Below, one piece after another: positions 35,712 through 44,844 of a DNA stretch of 64,000 bases. Source of the stretch: Polymorphobacter megasporae (lineage in GTDB: Bacteria; Pseudomonadota; Alphaproteobacteria; Sphingomonadales; Sphingomonadaceae). Under the pieces are notes generated by a model. The model did not search any database and was not told the DNA's origin. It was given only the letters and a program-made list of their open reading frames with translations. The DNA lies in the NCBI RefSeq assembly GCF_018982885.2, contig NZ_CP081848.1:930001-994000 (forward strand), given 5' to 3'. Positions within the stretch are counted from its first letter, which is position 1. Every line of letters begins with the position of its first letter. The position numbers and the translations under genes are program-made.

Positions 35712-36463
35712 CAGTTAGCTCCCGTGGGTCCGAAACGCTCGGTTCGTATCCTCTCCTCGGCATACCCGAGCGCCACGAGGTCGGCAGCGACCTGCTCGAC
35801 GAACGGGGTCGGACCACAGACGTACGCTAACGGGTCGTCAGTCGGGGGAAAGCCGATGCGCTCGAGCATCACCCGGTCGACCCGTCCGAGTGCACCGCTC
35901 CAGACGACGGGCCGCTCACGCGTCAAAGTGTAGAGTATCCGAGGTCCATCGGTGGCGGCGGTCATCCCATCGAGTTCGTCACGGTAGATGATGCTTGCCT
36001 GGTCGCGAGAAGAATAGAGCAAGCGGGCGGCTGGCGGTTTCAGTGCCTGGGCTCGTGCGCGCAGTATCGACATCATAGGAGCAACTCCCGAGCCTCCGGC
36101 GATCAGAAGCAACGGATTTCCGTCCTCCAGGCTCCAGACGAAATACCCGCCGATGGGGCCACGAAGCTCGAGATCGTCCGAAACACGGACATCATCCAGC
36201 AGGAAGGGCGACACCTCCCCGTCAGCGACGCGCTCGACGGTGATGGCGACCGCCGTGCCGTCGTTCGCCGACGCGATCGAGTAACTGCGTTGGGCTTCGT
36301 ACCCGTCCGCTGCAGTCAGCCGCAGGTCCACATGCTGACCCGCCTTGTGTCCGGGCCAGCCGGGGACGTCGAGGACGAGCGTCGCGACGTGCGGCGTCTC
36401 GGGACGCCTCGCGATCACGGTTGCGGTCCGCCAGCGCAAAGGCAGGAGCGCAGCGCTAGTCAT
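35711..36463 (-). CDS. FAD-dependent oxidoreductase (ferredoxin-NADP+ reductase family)
   Basis: A 250-residue FNR-type flavoprotein. The FAD site RSYSIASAN lies near residue 80 and GGYFVW follows. The NAD(P)-binding block is LLLIAGGSGVAPMMSIL, with LLYSSRDQASIIYRDEL and the C-terminal AYVCGPTPFVEQV. It would shuttle electrons between NAD(P)H and the molybdopterin partner encoded upstream. ATG 36463 overlaps the stop of that gene by 4 bp. Confidence 0.92.
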   Translation of the reverse strand: MTSAALLPLRWRTATVIARRPETPHVATLVLDVPGWPGHKAGQHVDLRLTAADGYEAQRSYSIASANDGTAVAITVERVADGEVSPFLLDDVRVSDDLELRGPIGGYFVWSLEDGNPLLLIAGGSGVAPMMSILRARAQALKPPAARLLYSSRDQASIIYRDELDGMTAATDGPRILYTLTRERPVVWSGALGRVDRVMLERIGFPPTDDPLAYVCGPTPFVEQVAADLVALGYAEERIRTERFGPTGAN

Positions 36464-37077
36464 GCGTCGCCCGTGTAGCGCTGCTCGCGCCAGGGGTCGC
36501 CGTAGACGTGATACCCCAGCGATTCCCAGAAGCCCGGATGGTCACGGTCGCAGAAATGCAAGCCGCGGACCCACTTGGCGCTCTTCCAGAAGTACAGGTG
36601 CGGAACCAGCAACCGCGCCGGGCCGCCGTGGGCCGGCGTCAGGGGGTCGCCGCCGAAATGCGTCGCGACCATGGCCTTTCCGTCGATGAGGTCCGCCACA
36701 GGCAGGTTCGTCGTGTACCCGCCGTCGCATTCGGCCGTGACGAACCTGCCCGGCGGGTTCGTTAGACCGGCCCCCTTCAGGAGATCGTCCACGGTCACCC
36801 CGCGCCAGACCGTGTCCAGCTTGGTCCACTTCGTGACGCAATGGATGTCCGTGGTCATCTCGGACTGCGGCAGGGCCTCGAAGTCGGCCCAGCTCAAAAC
36901 GGTCAGGTCGCGCTCTGCGTCGCGCAGCGACAGCGACCAATGCTCTAAGTGCGTTCGCGGCGTCGGGCCTGCAGTCAGAACGGGAAAATCGGAGACCAGA
37001 TGCTGCCCGGGAGGGACACGTCCCGAATACTGACCCGCCGGCCGACCTCGTCCTGAAAAGCCGCGGGTGATGACCAT
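36460..37077 (-). CDS. Sulfite-oxidase-like molybdopterin oxidoreductase
   Basis: A 205-residue single-domain protein of the SuoxA/YedY-like fold. The molybdenum-ligand Cys lies in TTDIHCVTKWTKLDTVW, followed by FVTAECDGGYTTNLPVADL, HGGPARLLVPHLYFWKSAKWVRGL and GFWESLGYHVYGDPWREQRY. No signal peptide is visible, unlike periplasmic MsrP. The start is ATG 37077 (TTG 37080 is adjacent). It forms a three-gene operon with the FNR-type reductase and DUF6510 protein. Substrate unknown, possibly an S- or N-oxide. Confidence 0.9.
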   Translation of the reverse strand: MVITRGFSGRGRPAGQYSGRVPPGQHLVSDFPVLTAGPTPRTHLEHWSLSLRDAERDLTVLSWADFEALPQSEMTTDIHCVTKWTKLDTVWRGVTVDDLLKGAGLTNPPGRFVTAECDGGYTTNLPVADLIDGKAMVATHFGGDPLTPAHGGPARLLVPHLYFWKSAKWVRGLHFCDRDHPGFWESLGYHVYGDPWREQRYTGDA

Positions 37078-37248
37078 CAAGCAGTTCCCGAACCAATCCG
37101 AAGTTCAGGCATCAACGGTCCTCGCGGAGCGGAGGATCCGGACATCGCGCCCTTCGACGACATCCGCCCGAGCTATGCGCAAGATGGCGCAGACGACGGC
37201 AGGATCGGGCCGTTTCCCGAAGTCGACGCCAGGCGGACCAGACGCTGA

Positions 37249-38142
37249 TCACCGTTGCCTGAACTTGAGCGGCGAGGTTCCGGTGATGAGCTTGAACATC
37301 CTCGAGAACTGGGCCGCGCTGTTGAAGCCGCATTCGCGGGCGACATCGCTCATGGATCCGTCGCCGCTGGACAGGAGATCCTTCGCCCGCTGGGTCCGTC
37401 GGATCAGCAGGTACCTGTACGGCGGCATTCCCGTGGCCGTCGCGAAGGCCCGGCTGAAATGGAACGGGCTTGCTCCAGCCGCCGCCGCCAGATCCGTCAA
37501 GGCGACGTCCTCGGCCAGGTTGGCCTCCATGAAGTCCAGCACCCGTCGTAGACGATATGGAGCGATCGAGTGCCGTTGTCTCAGTGGCGCCGACGGCGCG
37601 TTGGCGTACGTTCTGAGTAGCCGCAACTGAAGCGAGTGCAGCAGAGTGTCAACGTAGAGGCGCGATGCCGAGGTCGTCCCTGCGATCTCCTCCAGCAACT
37701 CGAGAAACAGCATCTGAAGGAGCGAATCCCGGAAGCCGAGCCGATCCTCGAGGCAAAGCGCCGCATTGTCGCGGTCGAGCTCCTCCAAGCTGACGCGGTT
37801 GAGCAGGCTCGGCGTCAGGTAGATGTGCGCGAACTCGATCGGGCCGTCTGTGTGCCAGTCGAAGGCCGCACCGGCTGGAACGATGGATAGTGCGCCCGTG
37901 TCTGTCTCGACCGTTCTTGCACCGCCTTCACCGCGACGCATTATCCGTTTGGGGCCGCCCAGGTGTATGGTCAGATAATGCTGATCCAGCGCCGGCTGCA
38001 CGATGTGGGCATCGACGTCACACCACCAGCGGATCAGCGTCCGCGTCGATCCGCTCCCCCTGCTGCTCACCAAGGGCGGCGCGGAAATCCCATCCCAACA
38101 TAGCGGGGAGACTGGATAGGGCGGGGCGCCTGCGACGGTCAT
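37249..38142 (-). CDS. AraC family transcriptional regulator (paralogue B)
   Basis: A 297-residue AraC regulator. The sensor half has LDQHYLTIHLGGPKRIMRRGEG and the C-terminal half two helix-turn-helix motifs (LTDLAAAAGASPFHFSRAF, VARECGFNSAAQFSRMFK). Its sensor block closely matches the AraC genes at 7486 and 41262. ATG 38142 is preferred over TTG 38145. It lies 9 bp after the histidine-kinase stop and upstream of the molybdopterin operon on the same strand, so it may be co-expressed with the kinase and control the operon. Confidence 0.92.
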   Translation of the reverse strand: MTVAGAPPYPVSPLCWDGISAPPLVSSRGSGSTRTLIRWWCDVDAHIVQPALDQHYLTIHLGGPKRIMRRGEGGARTVETDTGALSIVPAGAAFDWHTDGPIEFAHIYLTPSLLNRVSLEELDRDNAALCLEDRLGFRDSLLQMLFLELLEEIAGTTSASRLYVDTLLHSLQLRLLRTYANAPSAPLRQRHSIAPYRLRRVLDFMEANLAEDVALTDLAAAAGASPFHFSRAFATATGMPPYRYLLIRRTQRAKDLLSSGDGSMSDVARECGFNSAAQFSRMFKLITGTSPLKFRQR

Positions 38143-38151
38143 CAACTAGCC

Positions 38152-39204
38152 TCACATCGATTTTAGCGACGTTCCGGCCTTCGCGCGAGACGCACTCGAT
38201 ATCGAAACCCTAGTTCCTGGATTGGCGTCGGCCCGTTCAATCCGAGCCGAGAGCCGGTGTGCGATCGCGCTTACGATGCTGCTCCCCAAGCCAGCATGAC
38301 GGAGCAGCGGGTTGGTGGGGATGCCGACGCCGTCGTCGACGACGGAGAGCAACCAGTCCTTGTCACGGCCGTTGTACGTGACGTTGATCGTACCACCGCG
38401 GCGATTCACGAAGGCGTGCTTCAGCGCATTGATGACCAGCTCTGTCACCACCAGCCCAATGCTCATCGAGAAGTCGGCCGTGGCCATGCTGTCGTCGACC
38501 TCCACGTGAAGCTCCAGATTTTGGTCGCTGTTCATCATTGAAGCGCGGATGCTCTGGCAAAGCTCGGTCAGGTAGGCGCGCATCCCGACGTCGCTGTCCG
38601 TCACGGAAGAAAGATGGCGCTGGATCGCGGCTACGGACATGACGCGGCGGTGGGCATCGTAGAGATGGGTCCGCGTCTCCTCGGACTGAATTCGACTTGC
38701 GCTCTGCATCAGAACACTCGCTATGATCTGCAGGCTGTTGGCGATACGGTGCTGAAGCTCCTTGAGGAGCACCGTCTTCTCAAGCAGGGCCTTCTCTCTG
38801 ATCCGTTCGGTCAGACGCGCATCGGTGACGTCGGCGATCGTCAAAAGCATACGCGTGTTGCCGGGGTCAGCGTAGGTCAGCCGTTCCGCCCCGAGTACGA
38901 GGCGTCGGGAGCCTCGACCGCGCCGGACGTGGTCGATCTCCTGCTTTCCAGCCTGCGGATGACCGGAGATCGTCGCATTTAGCAGCGAGCGGAGTTCAGG
39001 CACGTCCCATTCACTATCCTGCATTTCGTAAAGCGACAGTCCCGTCTCCCTCACTGTTTCCATCTGGTAGATTTGAACGAACGACCTGCTCGCGGCTAGG
39101 ACGGTGCAGTCGCCGTCCAACAAGACGAGCGGCACCTCGGATGCGGCAATGATCGCCATCAGAAGACTGTTCACCGCCTGGGCGGCCATTATTTGTTCCA
39201 GCAT
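38152..39204 (-). CDS. PAS-containing sensor histidine kinase (HisKA_2 type)
   Basis: About 350 residues: an N-terminal PAS-like domain (VPLVLLDGDCTVLAASRSFVQIY), then the dimerisation/phosphoacceptor region LLKELQHRIANSLQIIASVL with the conserved His, and an HATPase domain with N-box ELVINALKHAF and DDGVGIP. No membrane segment is present, so it is a soluble sensor. The GRNCRFLQ Cys motif of LOV domains is missing, so it is not an obvious photoreceptor. ATG 39204 is the best start; TTG 39225 and GTG 39219 are alternatives. Kinases of this class often act in the alphaproteobacterial general stress response. Confidence 0.88.
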   Translation of the reverse strand: MLEQIMAAQAVNSLLMAIIAASEVPLVLLDGDCTVLAASRSFVQIYQMETVRETGLSLYEMQDSEWDVPELRSLLNATISGHPQAGKQEIDHVRRGRGSRRLVLGAERLTYADPGNTRMLLTIADVTDARLTERIREKALLEKTVLLKELQHRIANSLQIIASVLMQSASRIQSEETRTHLYDAHRRVMSVAAIQRHLSSVTDSDVGMRAYLTELCQSIRASMMNSDQNLELHVEVDDSMATADFSMSIGLVVTELVINALKHAFVNRRGGTINVTYNGRDKDWLLSVVDDGVGIPTNPLLRHAGLGSSIVSAIAHRLSARIERADANPGTRVSISSASRAKAGTSLKSM

Positions 39205-39663
39205 CCGCGAAGGCCTCACTTCCAAAGACTTTAAGGACGGCGTGTCTGCAGTCGATCACCGCACCCGTTCCTTGCTTCAAGCGATTGTGCGCCGCCCACT
39301 CCGTTCATCTATCACGGAACCTCGGCGCGGCTTACTTCCAATTATGCGGTTACGCTCAGCTCGCGGCGAACTTCCGGCAAGAACACGCCTAATGCGGTGA
39401 TCTTAATGCGCATCTTGCGCCGTAGTGCTTCTCCTGAATCGCACTCGGCAAACGCAGGTCATTTGCGTGACGACCGGTGATACAAGGTTCCCAAGGTCGG
39501 ATACCGGCGACATGCCGGTTCGCGGGCCGTCACGCCGGCCGCCGCGACCCTGCAACGGGATGTCTGAAAGCGGCGGTATTTCGCGAGGAATGCAGTCGAC
39601 GACGTGTCGTCGCAGGACGGCGGTTACCTTGCCGGCATCATGACCTACAAGGAGCACAGCGAA
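39205..39663. other. Divergent intergenic region, no gene seen
   Basis: About 460 bp between the histidine kinase (minus) and the MXKDX protein (plus), presumably containing both promoters. I found no clear -10/-35 pair, and no GGAAC/CGTT general-stress promoter at the right spacing. Confidence 0.4.
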
Positions 39664-39915
39664 ATGCGAAAGACCTTGTTTACCCTCTCTCTCCTCCTGA
39701 TCGCGGCAGCCGCGCCGGCCGTCGCGCAGGATGCCATGGCGAAGCACGACGGGATGCAGGCGGAAACGCCGAAGATGTCCGCCGCTGACACGCGCGAGAT
39801 GAAGGCTTGCAACGCGATGTCCCACGACAAGATGATGAAGAACGCCGGCTGCAAGAAGCTCGCGGCCGCCAATCCCGACATGATGAAGCACGATGCGATG
39901 CAGCCAGCTCACTGA
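39664..39915 (+). CDS. MXKDX-type Met/His-rich small secreted protein
   Basis: An 83-residue protein. Residues 1-21 (RKTLFTLSLLLIAAAAPAVAQ) form a signal peptide. The mature part is rich in Met, Lys, His and Asp with degenerate pentapeptides (DAMAKHDGM, SHDKMMK, MMKHDAM). This matches the pentapeptide MXKDX repeat proteins, periplasmic and of unknown role, possibly metal-binding. It also has two cysteines (KACNAM, AGCKK). AAGGAG lies 10 bases before ATG 39664. Confidence 0.82.
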   Translation: MRKTLFTLSLLLIAAAAPAVAQDAMAKHDGMQAETPKMSAADTREMKACNAMSHDKMMKNAGCKKLAAANPDMMKHDAMQPAH

Positions 39916-40148
39916 GCCAGCAGGCATAGACGACGTGCAGTGGTGCCTCGCCGTGGCCACGCCGTTTGTCAGAAGCCGCGTAGCCGGTGCGGTCACGACG
40001 GATGGCAGATCGCAGGTGCCGAAATTACCCGCCGTCCAACCGTCTGTTCGTATGCGCCGGCTTCACGATCGGACAGGGGCTTTGCTGGCGGGTCAACCGT
40101 CGATCGCTTCGGTCTCCGGCGCGGCTCCGGCCAGGTGATGGCCGGGAT

Positions 40149-41138
40149 TCAGTCCTTGAAGACGACAGTCGATTGACGCGTGCGGTCGACTGTTAGCCGT
40201 GTTACGTCGGGACGGCTGTAGTGGCCCGCGACGTCGAAGTTCTGCCGCTCGCGACGTACAATCGCATGATCGAGTCCCGCGATGATCAACACCTCGCGGC
40301 CGATCTGGGGCGGAACGACGAATCCGCCGTCCGGACCGGCGATCGCCGAGCCGCCGTTGGCGAACGACGTCCGCCCCGACCTCCTCATCGCGTCACCGGC
40401 AGGGAAATCGTTCGGAATGTGCTCGGGCGCCATCACCGATGATGCTGAGATGACGTAACTACGGCTTTCGCGCGCGATGAAGCGCGTGATGTCGACCGTA
40501 TTATGGTCCCCACCGGGCCAAACCGCGACGTGCAAATCCTCACCTTGCGCGTAGAGGGCGGCGCGCGGGAGCGGCATCCAGTTCTCGTAGCAATTGAGAC
40601 CGCCGACCCGAAACGGAGGCAGTGGATGAACACGTAGGCCTTGACCGTCCCCGGCAGCCCAGACGAGGCGTTCCTCGTAGGTGGGTTGCAGCTTGCGATG
40701 AGCGCTCGCGACATGTCCCTCGGGATCGATGTACACGAGCGTGCAGTAGAGACTGTGACTCCCGCGGTCGGGTGCAGCTTCGACGACACCGAGATAGATC
40801 GCCATGCCCGCAGATCGTGCGACTTTCTGCAGAGGCTCAAGATCACCGCGCTCGATGACCACGCTTTGCTCGAGATAACGTGAGAACAGATCTTTCTGGT
40901 GCGGATCGTCGAACCGGGCACCTTCGCTATGCTCAAGCCAGAACGGATAGCCGGGAACCAGCGCCTCTCCGAAGCACACCAGCCTGCAGCCCGCCGCCGC
41001 CGCCTGCTGTGCCACTTCAAACGTCTTGGCGAGGGTAGCCGCCCGGTCGAACCAGACCGGCGCGATCTGCCCTATTCCGACGCACAGCCTGTCTTTAGGA
41101 GCGGTCGCGCCGGAGAGCGGATAACGAAATACGTCCAT
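40149..41138 (-). CDS. Nitrilase/carbon-nitrogen hydrolase
   Basis: A 329-residue enzyme with the Glu-Lys-Cys triad: Glu in CFGEALVPGYP, Lys in AHRKLQPTYEERLVW and Cys in GGLNCYENWMPL. These fit the nitrilase branch (nitrile to acid plus ammonia) rather than amidases. ATG 41138 after GGGAGCCTG is preferred; ATG 41186 would add 16 residues. It follows the AraC gene at 41262 on the same strand after 123 bp, so it may be regulated by or co-transcribed with it. Cytosolic. Confidence 0.9.
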   Translation of the reverse strand: MDVFRYPLSGATAPKDRLCVGIGQIAPVWFDRAATLAKTFEVAQQAAAAGCRLVCFGEALVPGYPFWLEHSEGARFDDPHQKDLFSRYLEQSVVIERGDLEPLQKVARSAGMAIYLGVVEAAPDRGSHSLYCTLVYIDPEGHVASAHRKLQPTYEERLVWAAGDGQGLRVHPLPPFRVGGLNCYENWMPLPRAALYAQGEDLHVAVWPGGDHNTVDITRFIARESRSYVISASSVMAPEHIPNDFPAGDAMRRSGRTSFANGGSAIAGPDGGFVVPPQIGREVLIIAGLDHAIVRRERQNFDVAGHYSRPDVTRLTVDRTRQSTVVFKD

Positions 41139-41261
41139 CAGGCTCCCGAAGTCCTCGTCAACGGAGACGGAACGATAGTTTAGCATGCACGTCTGAGGCT
41201 GTCCCCTCGCAAGCCGCGCGACGAGGGGCAACTAGTGGCACCATCCTCCAGAGTGAAATCT

Positions 41262-42155
41262 TCACGAGCCTCGCCTGAACCGTGTTGGCGTCATGCCTGT
41301 CATTTGCTTGAACATGCGGGCGAACTGACCGGAGGTCCTGAATCCGCAGAGGGCCGCGACGGCGCCGATGTTCAGCTTCCCGTCGGCGAGCGCCCTCTTG
41401 GCGACGGCGACCCGTCGTGAGGTCAGATACGCATACGGAGTGCTCCCGGTCGCGTTCTTGAAGGCCCGCGTGAAGTGAAAGGCGCTGACGCCCGCGATCT
41501 CGGCGAGTTCCGTGACGCCGACGTCCGTCGCGAGGTTGGCTTCGATGTAGTCGATCACCCGCCGGGTCCGTTCGGGAGCAAGCGCCAACCGTCTTGGGGA
41601 TGCGCTAAGGCCGGCATTGGCGAACAGTCGCACCAGACGCAGCACCAGTGCGTTAAACAACGTGTCCAGGAACAGCTTGGAGCCGCCATGCATGGAGCCG
41701 AGCTCGGCGAGCATGGTCGTGAACAGCGCCTCGGCTAGCGGATCGACGACGCCGAGCGGATCCTGCAGCGAATGCCCGCGGTGGTCCTTGTCGAGCACCT
41801 CGTCGGAAACTTGGTGCAAGATCGCCGGAGAGAAGTAGAGTTCCGCGTAGTCGACCGGACCTGTGGTTGACCAGTCATAGGCGGCGCCCCACGGCGTGAT
41901 TGAAAGCGCGCCAGGACGGACTTCGGCCTGAGCGACGCCGCCTTCACCGCTGCGGACAATGCGCCGTGCATTGCCGAGGTGCAGCGTCAAGCAGTGCTGA
42001 TCGAGCGGCGGATAGCTTTCCGGCTCGACCTCGCGCCAAAGCCGCACCGTTCCGCGCTCCCATCCGGTCTGGTCGCTGCTGAGCACCGGCGGGGTGGACA
42101 GCCGGGCCGCCAAATCATCGGGTGAGATGCAATCCAGGCGGTCGACCGATGGCAT
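41262..42155 (-). CDS. AraC family transcriptional regulator (paralogue C)
   Basis: A 297-residue AraC regulator with sensor block LDQHCLTLHLGNARRIVRSGEGG and C-terminal helix-turn-helix motifs LAEIAGVSAFHFTRAFK and ALCGFRTSGQFARMFK. It is the third member of the paralogous set (7486, 37249). It lies 29 bp after the GMC oxidoreductase gene and upstream of the nitrilase gene, in the order azoreductase, GMC, AraC, nitrilase, all on the minus strand. Confidence 0.92.
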   Translation of the reverse strand: MPSVDRLDCISPDDLAARLSTPPVLSSDQTGWERGTVRLWREVEPESYPPLDQHCLTLHLGNARRIVRSGEGGVAQAEVRPGALSITPWGAAYDWSTTGPVDYAELYFSPAILHQVSDEVLDKDHRGHSLQDPLGVVDPLAEALFTTMLAELGSMHGGSKLFLDTLFNALVLRLVRLFANAGLSASPRRLALAPERTRRVIDYIEANLATDVGVTELAEIAGVSAFHFTRAFKNATGSTPYAYLTSRRVAVAKRALADGKLNIGAVAALCGFRTSGQFARMFKQMTGMTPTRFRRGS

Positions 42156-42184
42156 TCGTCACTCCGAGGAAGGAACGAGGTCGC

Positions 42185-43807
42185 TCAGGGAGCGATCTCG
42201 GCGAGCATCATGTCCGTACCCTTGTGGGCCAGGGCCATCACAGCGGCGTTCGTGTTGCCACTGACGATGTTGGGCATGATAGAGGCGTCGATCACGCGGA
42301 GACCCCGAACCCCGCGAACCCTCAGCGATGCGTCAACGACGGCACCGTCGTCGCAACCCATCCGGCATGTTCCGACAGGATGCAACATGCAGGACATGTT
42401 CTCACGTGCGTAAGCTGTCAGGTCGGCGTCGCTCTGGACTGCAGCGCCAGGCAGCAGTTCGGGCTTCAGCACGGCTTTGAGTGCCGGCGCGTTCAGCACC
42501 TCACGTGCGTAGCGTAACCCGAGCAGCATCGTACGCATGTCATCGGGATGCGACAGGTAGTTCGGATCGATCAACGCCATCGATTTGGGATCGGCATCCT
42601 TGAGCGTGAGTCGCCCACGGCTCTTCGGCTGAAGCACCACGTTCTCTAGCGTCAGCCCCGGCTCGGGATCGAGTTGACCGAGCGCCCGCCGCGCGATGAC
42701 GGGGGCGTGGAAGCATTGCACCGTCGGCTCTTGGTCTGGAAACTCGGGATTGAAATGGGCTACCGTCTCGATGCCGTTGCTCGAGGCAGGGCCGCTCTTC
42801 GTGCCGATGTACCTGAGCCCGGCCTTGAACGCTCCAAACAGCGAGCTGTCTTTCAGATAGCCCATCTCCGTGTACGACTGCGCGATGACGGGCACCTCGG
42901 GGTGGTCGTGGAGATTCTCGCCGACACCTTCCGATCGAACCGCTACGGGAATGCCGTGCCTGGCCAGTTCGGCCTCCGGCCCGATCCCAGAAAGCATCAG
43001 AAGACGCGGAGTGCTTAGCGCGCCGGCACAGAGCACGATCTCTGCCGCGTACACGCGCTCGACGACGCCGGAGTGCATGAGTTCGACGCCGATCGCCCGA
43101 TCGCCTTCAACGATCACCCGCGTCACCAGCGCACCCGTCCTGACCGTGAGGTTGGGTCGCGTCTCGGCGGGATGGAGGTAGGCGTGCGCGGAACTGCACC
43201 GTTCGGCATTCGCCACGTTGAGCTGGCATGGTCCGACGCCGCGCTGTTGCCCGCCATTGTAGTCGGGGTTGTAGGGCAGCCCGACCTGCTGAAACGCCTT
43301 GAGCACGGCCCGGTTGATCGGCGCGATCGCCAACGGCTGCGATACAGTGACGGGCCCGTCTGCACCGTGCGTGGGGCCCGCGAACACCTCATTTTCCTCC
43401 ATCGCTCGAAAATGCGGCAGCATGTCCGCGAACGACCACGCGCTCCCGTCACCGGCCGCGACCTGCCAAGCGTCGTAGTCGCGCGGCTGGCCGATCACCC
43501 AGACCATCGCGTTTATCGAGCCGCTTCCGCCGAGACCACGCCCCTGGACCAACGGAATCCGGCGACCACCCAGATGCTGCTGGGCGACGGTTTCGTACGG
43601 ATACATGAACTGCCCATATTCGAGCAGCTTGGAGAAGCCTGCGGGAATGCTGATCAGAGGCGACCAGTCCCGTCCGCCATCCTCAAGGACGAGGACCCGC
43701 GCTTCGGTCTCGGCTGCGAGCCTACCGGCGACTATGCAGCCCGCAGAGCCAGCACCGACCACGATGACGTCGTACGCGACCGAGCGGTCAACCGTTGGAG
43801 CTTCCAT
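42185..43807 (-). CDS. GMC oxidoreductase (choline dehydrogenase-like)
   Basis: A 540-residue FAD enzyme. The N-terminal dinucleotide fold is VIVVGAGSAGCIVAGRLA, the GMC signature 1 VQGRGLGGSGSINAMVW, signature 2 GALSTPRLLMLSGIGP, and the C-terminal active-site region CMLHPVGTCRMG with DASIMPNIVSGNTNA. It oxidises an alcohol substrate, unknown here. AGAGGAGAAG precedes ATG 43807. It is 29 bp from the azoreductase gene and 29 bp from the AraC gene, so the three are probably one transcript. Confidence 0.93.
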   Translation of the reverse strand: MEAPTVDRSVAYDVIVVGAGSAGCIVAGRLAAETEARVLVLEDGGRDWSPLISIPAGFSKLLEYGQFMYPYETVAQQHLGGRRIPLVQGRGLGGSGSINAMVWVIGQPRDYDAWQVAAGDGSAWSFADMLPHFRAMEENEVFAGPTHGADGPVTVSQPLAIAPINRAVLKAFQQVGLPYNPDYNGGQQRGVGPCQLNVANAERCSSAHAYLHPAETRPNLTVRTGALVTRVIVEGDRAIGVELMHSGVVERVYAAEIVLCAGALSTPRLLMLSGIGPEAELARHGIPVAVRSEGVGENLHDHPEVPVIAQSYTEMGYLKDSSLFGAFKAGLRYIGTKSGPASSNGIETVAHFNPEFPDQEPTVQCFHAPVIARRALGQLDPEPGLTLENVVLQPKSRGRLTLKDADPKSMALIDPNYLSHPDDMRTMLLGLRYAREVLNAPALKAVLKPELLPGAAVQSDADLTAYARENMSCMLHPVGTCRMGCDDGAVVDASLRVRGVRGLRVIDASIMPNIVSGNTNAAVMALAHKGTDMMLAEIAP

Positions 43808-43836
43808 CGACTTCTCCTCTGATCCGAGCGGCCGCA

Positions 43837-44493
43837 TCACGCGGCCTCAATATGGCCTGCGACGCTCGCCACCAGACCCGGTATCGCGGCCAGGGCCGTG
43901 GCGACCGAAGCGGCGTGCCTGACGTCCCCGAACTCCTGGTACTCGACACCGACATGGAACATGTCCTGCACACCTAGATACCCGCGCACGGTGGCGATGT
44001 GTGTGTCGAGATGGTTCATCGTTGCTCGCGGGCCGCCAGACGCGAAGCCGAACTCACCCGTTGAGGTTAGCAGGACCAACGACTTCCCGAAGAGCATGGC
44101 TTCGAGTGGATAGTCGCCGCGCTCAAGGTCGAACGAGAAGGTGCGGCCGACGCGCACGACCAGGTCGACCCAGGCCTTCAACCGCGCCGGCATGCCGTAG
44201 TTGAACATCGGGGTACCGAGCAACAGGACGTCGGCAGCCTCAAGTTCGTCGATCAGTTCGTCTGAATCGGCGAGCGCGTCCCTCATTTCGGTCGTACGGG
44301 AAGCCGGGTCGGTGAACGCCGCCGCGATCCATGACTCATCGACGAAGTGCGGCGGGCAGACGGAGAGATCACGCCGGAGGACGGTGGTGCGAGGCGAGGC
44401 GGTCAACCAAGCGTCAACAAAGGCCTTGCTAAGCCGCCTCGAGATCGAGCGCTCGCCTCGTACGCTGGAGTCGATGTGGAGCAAAACCGTCAT
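43837..44493 (-). CDS. azoR: FMN-dependent NADH-azoreductase
   Basis: A 218-residue flavodoxin-like protein of the AzoR family. The N-terminus is MTVLLHIDSSVRGERSISR (FMN phosphate site), the middle LLLGTPMFNYGMPARLKAWVDLVVRVGRTF, and VLLTSTGEFGFASGG follows. It reduces azo compounds and quinones with NADH in the cytosol, probably as an electrophile defence. ATG 44493 is the natural family start. A decayed relative with the same N-terminus lies at 50988-51139. Confidence 0.92.
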   Translation of the reverse strand: MTVLLHIDSSVRGERSISRRLSKAFVDAWLTASPRTTVLRRDLSVCPPHFVDESWIAAAFTDPASRTTEMRDALADSDELIDELEAADVLLLGTPMFNYGMPARLKAWVDLVVRVGRTFSFDLERGDYPLEAMLFGKSLVLLTSTGEFGFASGGPRATMNHLDTHIATVRGYLGVQDMFHVGVEYQEFGDVRHAASVATALAAIPGLVASVAGHIEAA

Positions 44494-44739
44494 CGTCCGC
44501 AATCCTCCCGTTTCGAGACGCTCCGGCCCCGCGCGTTCGCAAAGCGATCGGCGACCCGTCGGCGCCGGACGAATTGTGAAGAATATACACCGCGGCCTCC
44601 AACAATGTCCCTGCGGCCCGGCACGTCGGCTCTGTAAAGCGCAAGATGAGCCGAATGCCGCAGGTTCGGCTGGCATGCCGCGGACGCGTCGACGCGTCCG
44701 GTGCAATCAGGACGGGTGCCGCCGTCGGTCGAGCGGCGA

Positions 44740-44844
44740 TCATAGGCACGTCGCACGCTTAAAGCGGACGCACAGGAACAGGCATGCGGCCAGGATGCCC
44801 GCCAAGACGACGAAATAGGCGTAGCGCTTTCGCAACTCCGTCAT
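44740..44844 (-). CDS. Possible small single-helix membrane protein
   Basis: A 34-codon frame from ATG 44844 encodes a basic N-terminus (TELRKRYAY), a hydrophobic helix FVVLAGILAACLFLCV and a basic tail FKRATCL. The layout is that of a small inner-membrane protein. No strong ribosome-binding site precedes it, so the call rests on composition alone. Confidence 0.3.
   Translation of the reverse strand: MTELRKRYAYFVVLAGILAACLFLCVRFKRATCL

Noticed and set aside
38152-39204. LOV-type blue-light receptor kinase
   Set aside because: The PAS domain lacks the photoactive Cys motif, so a photoreceptor call is not supported.
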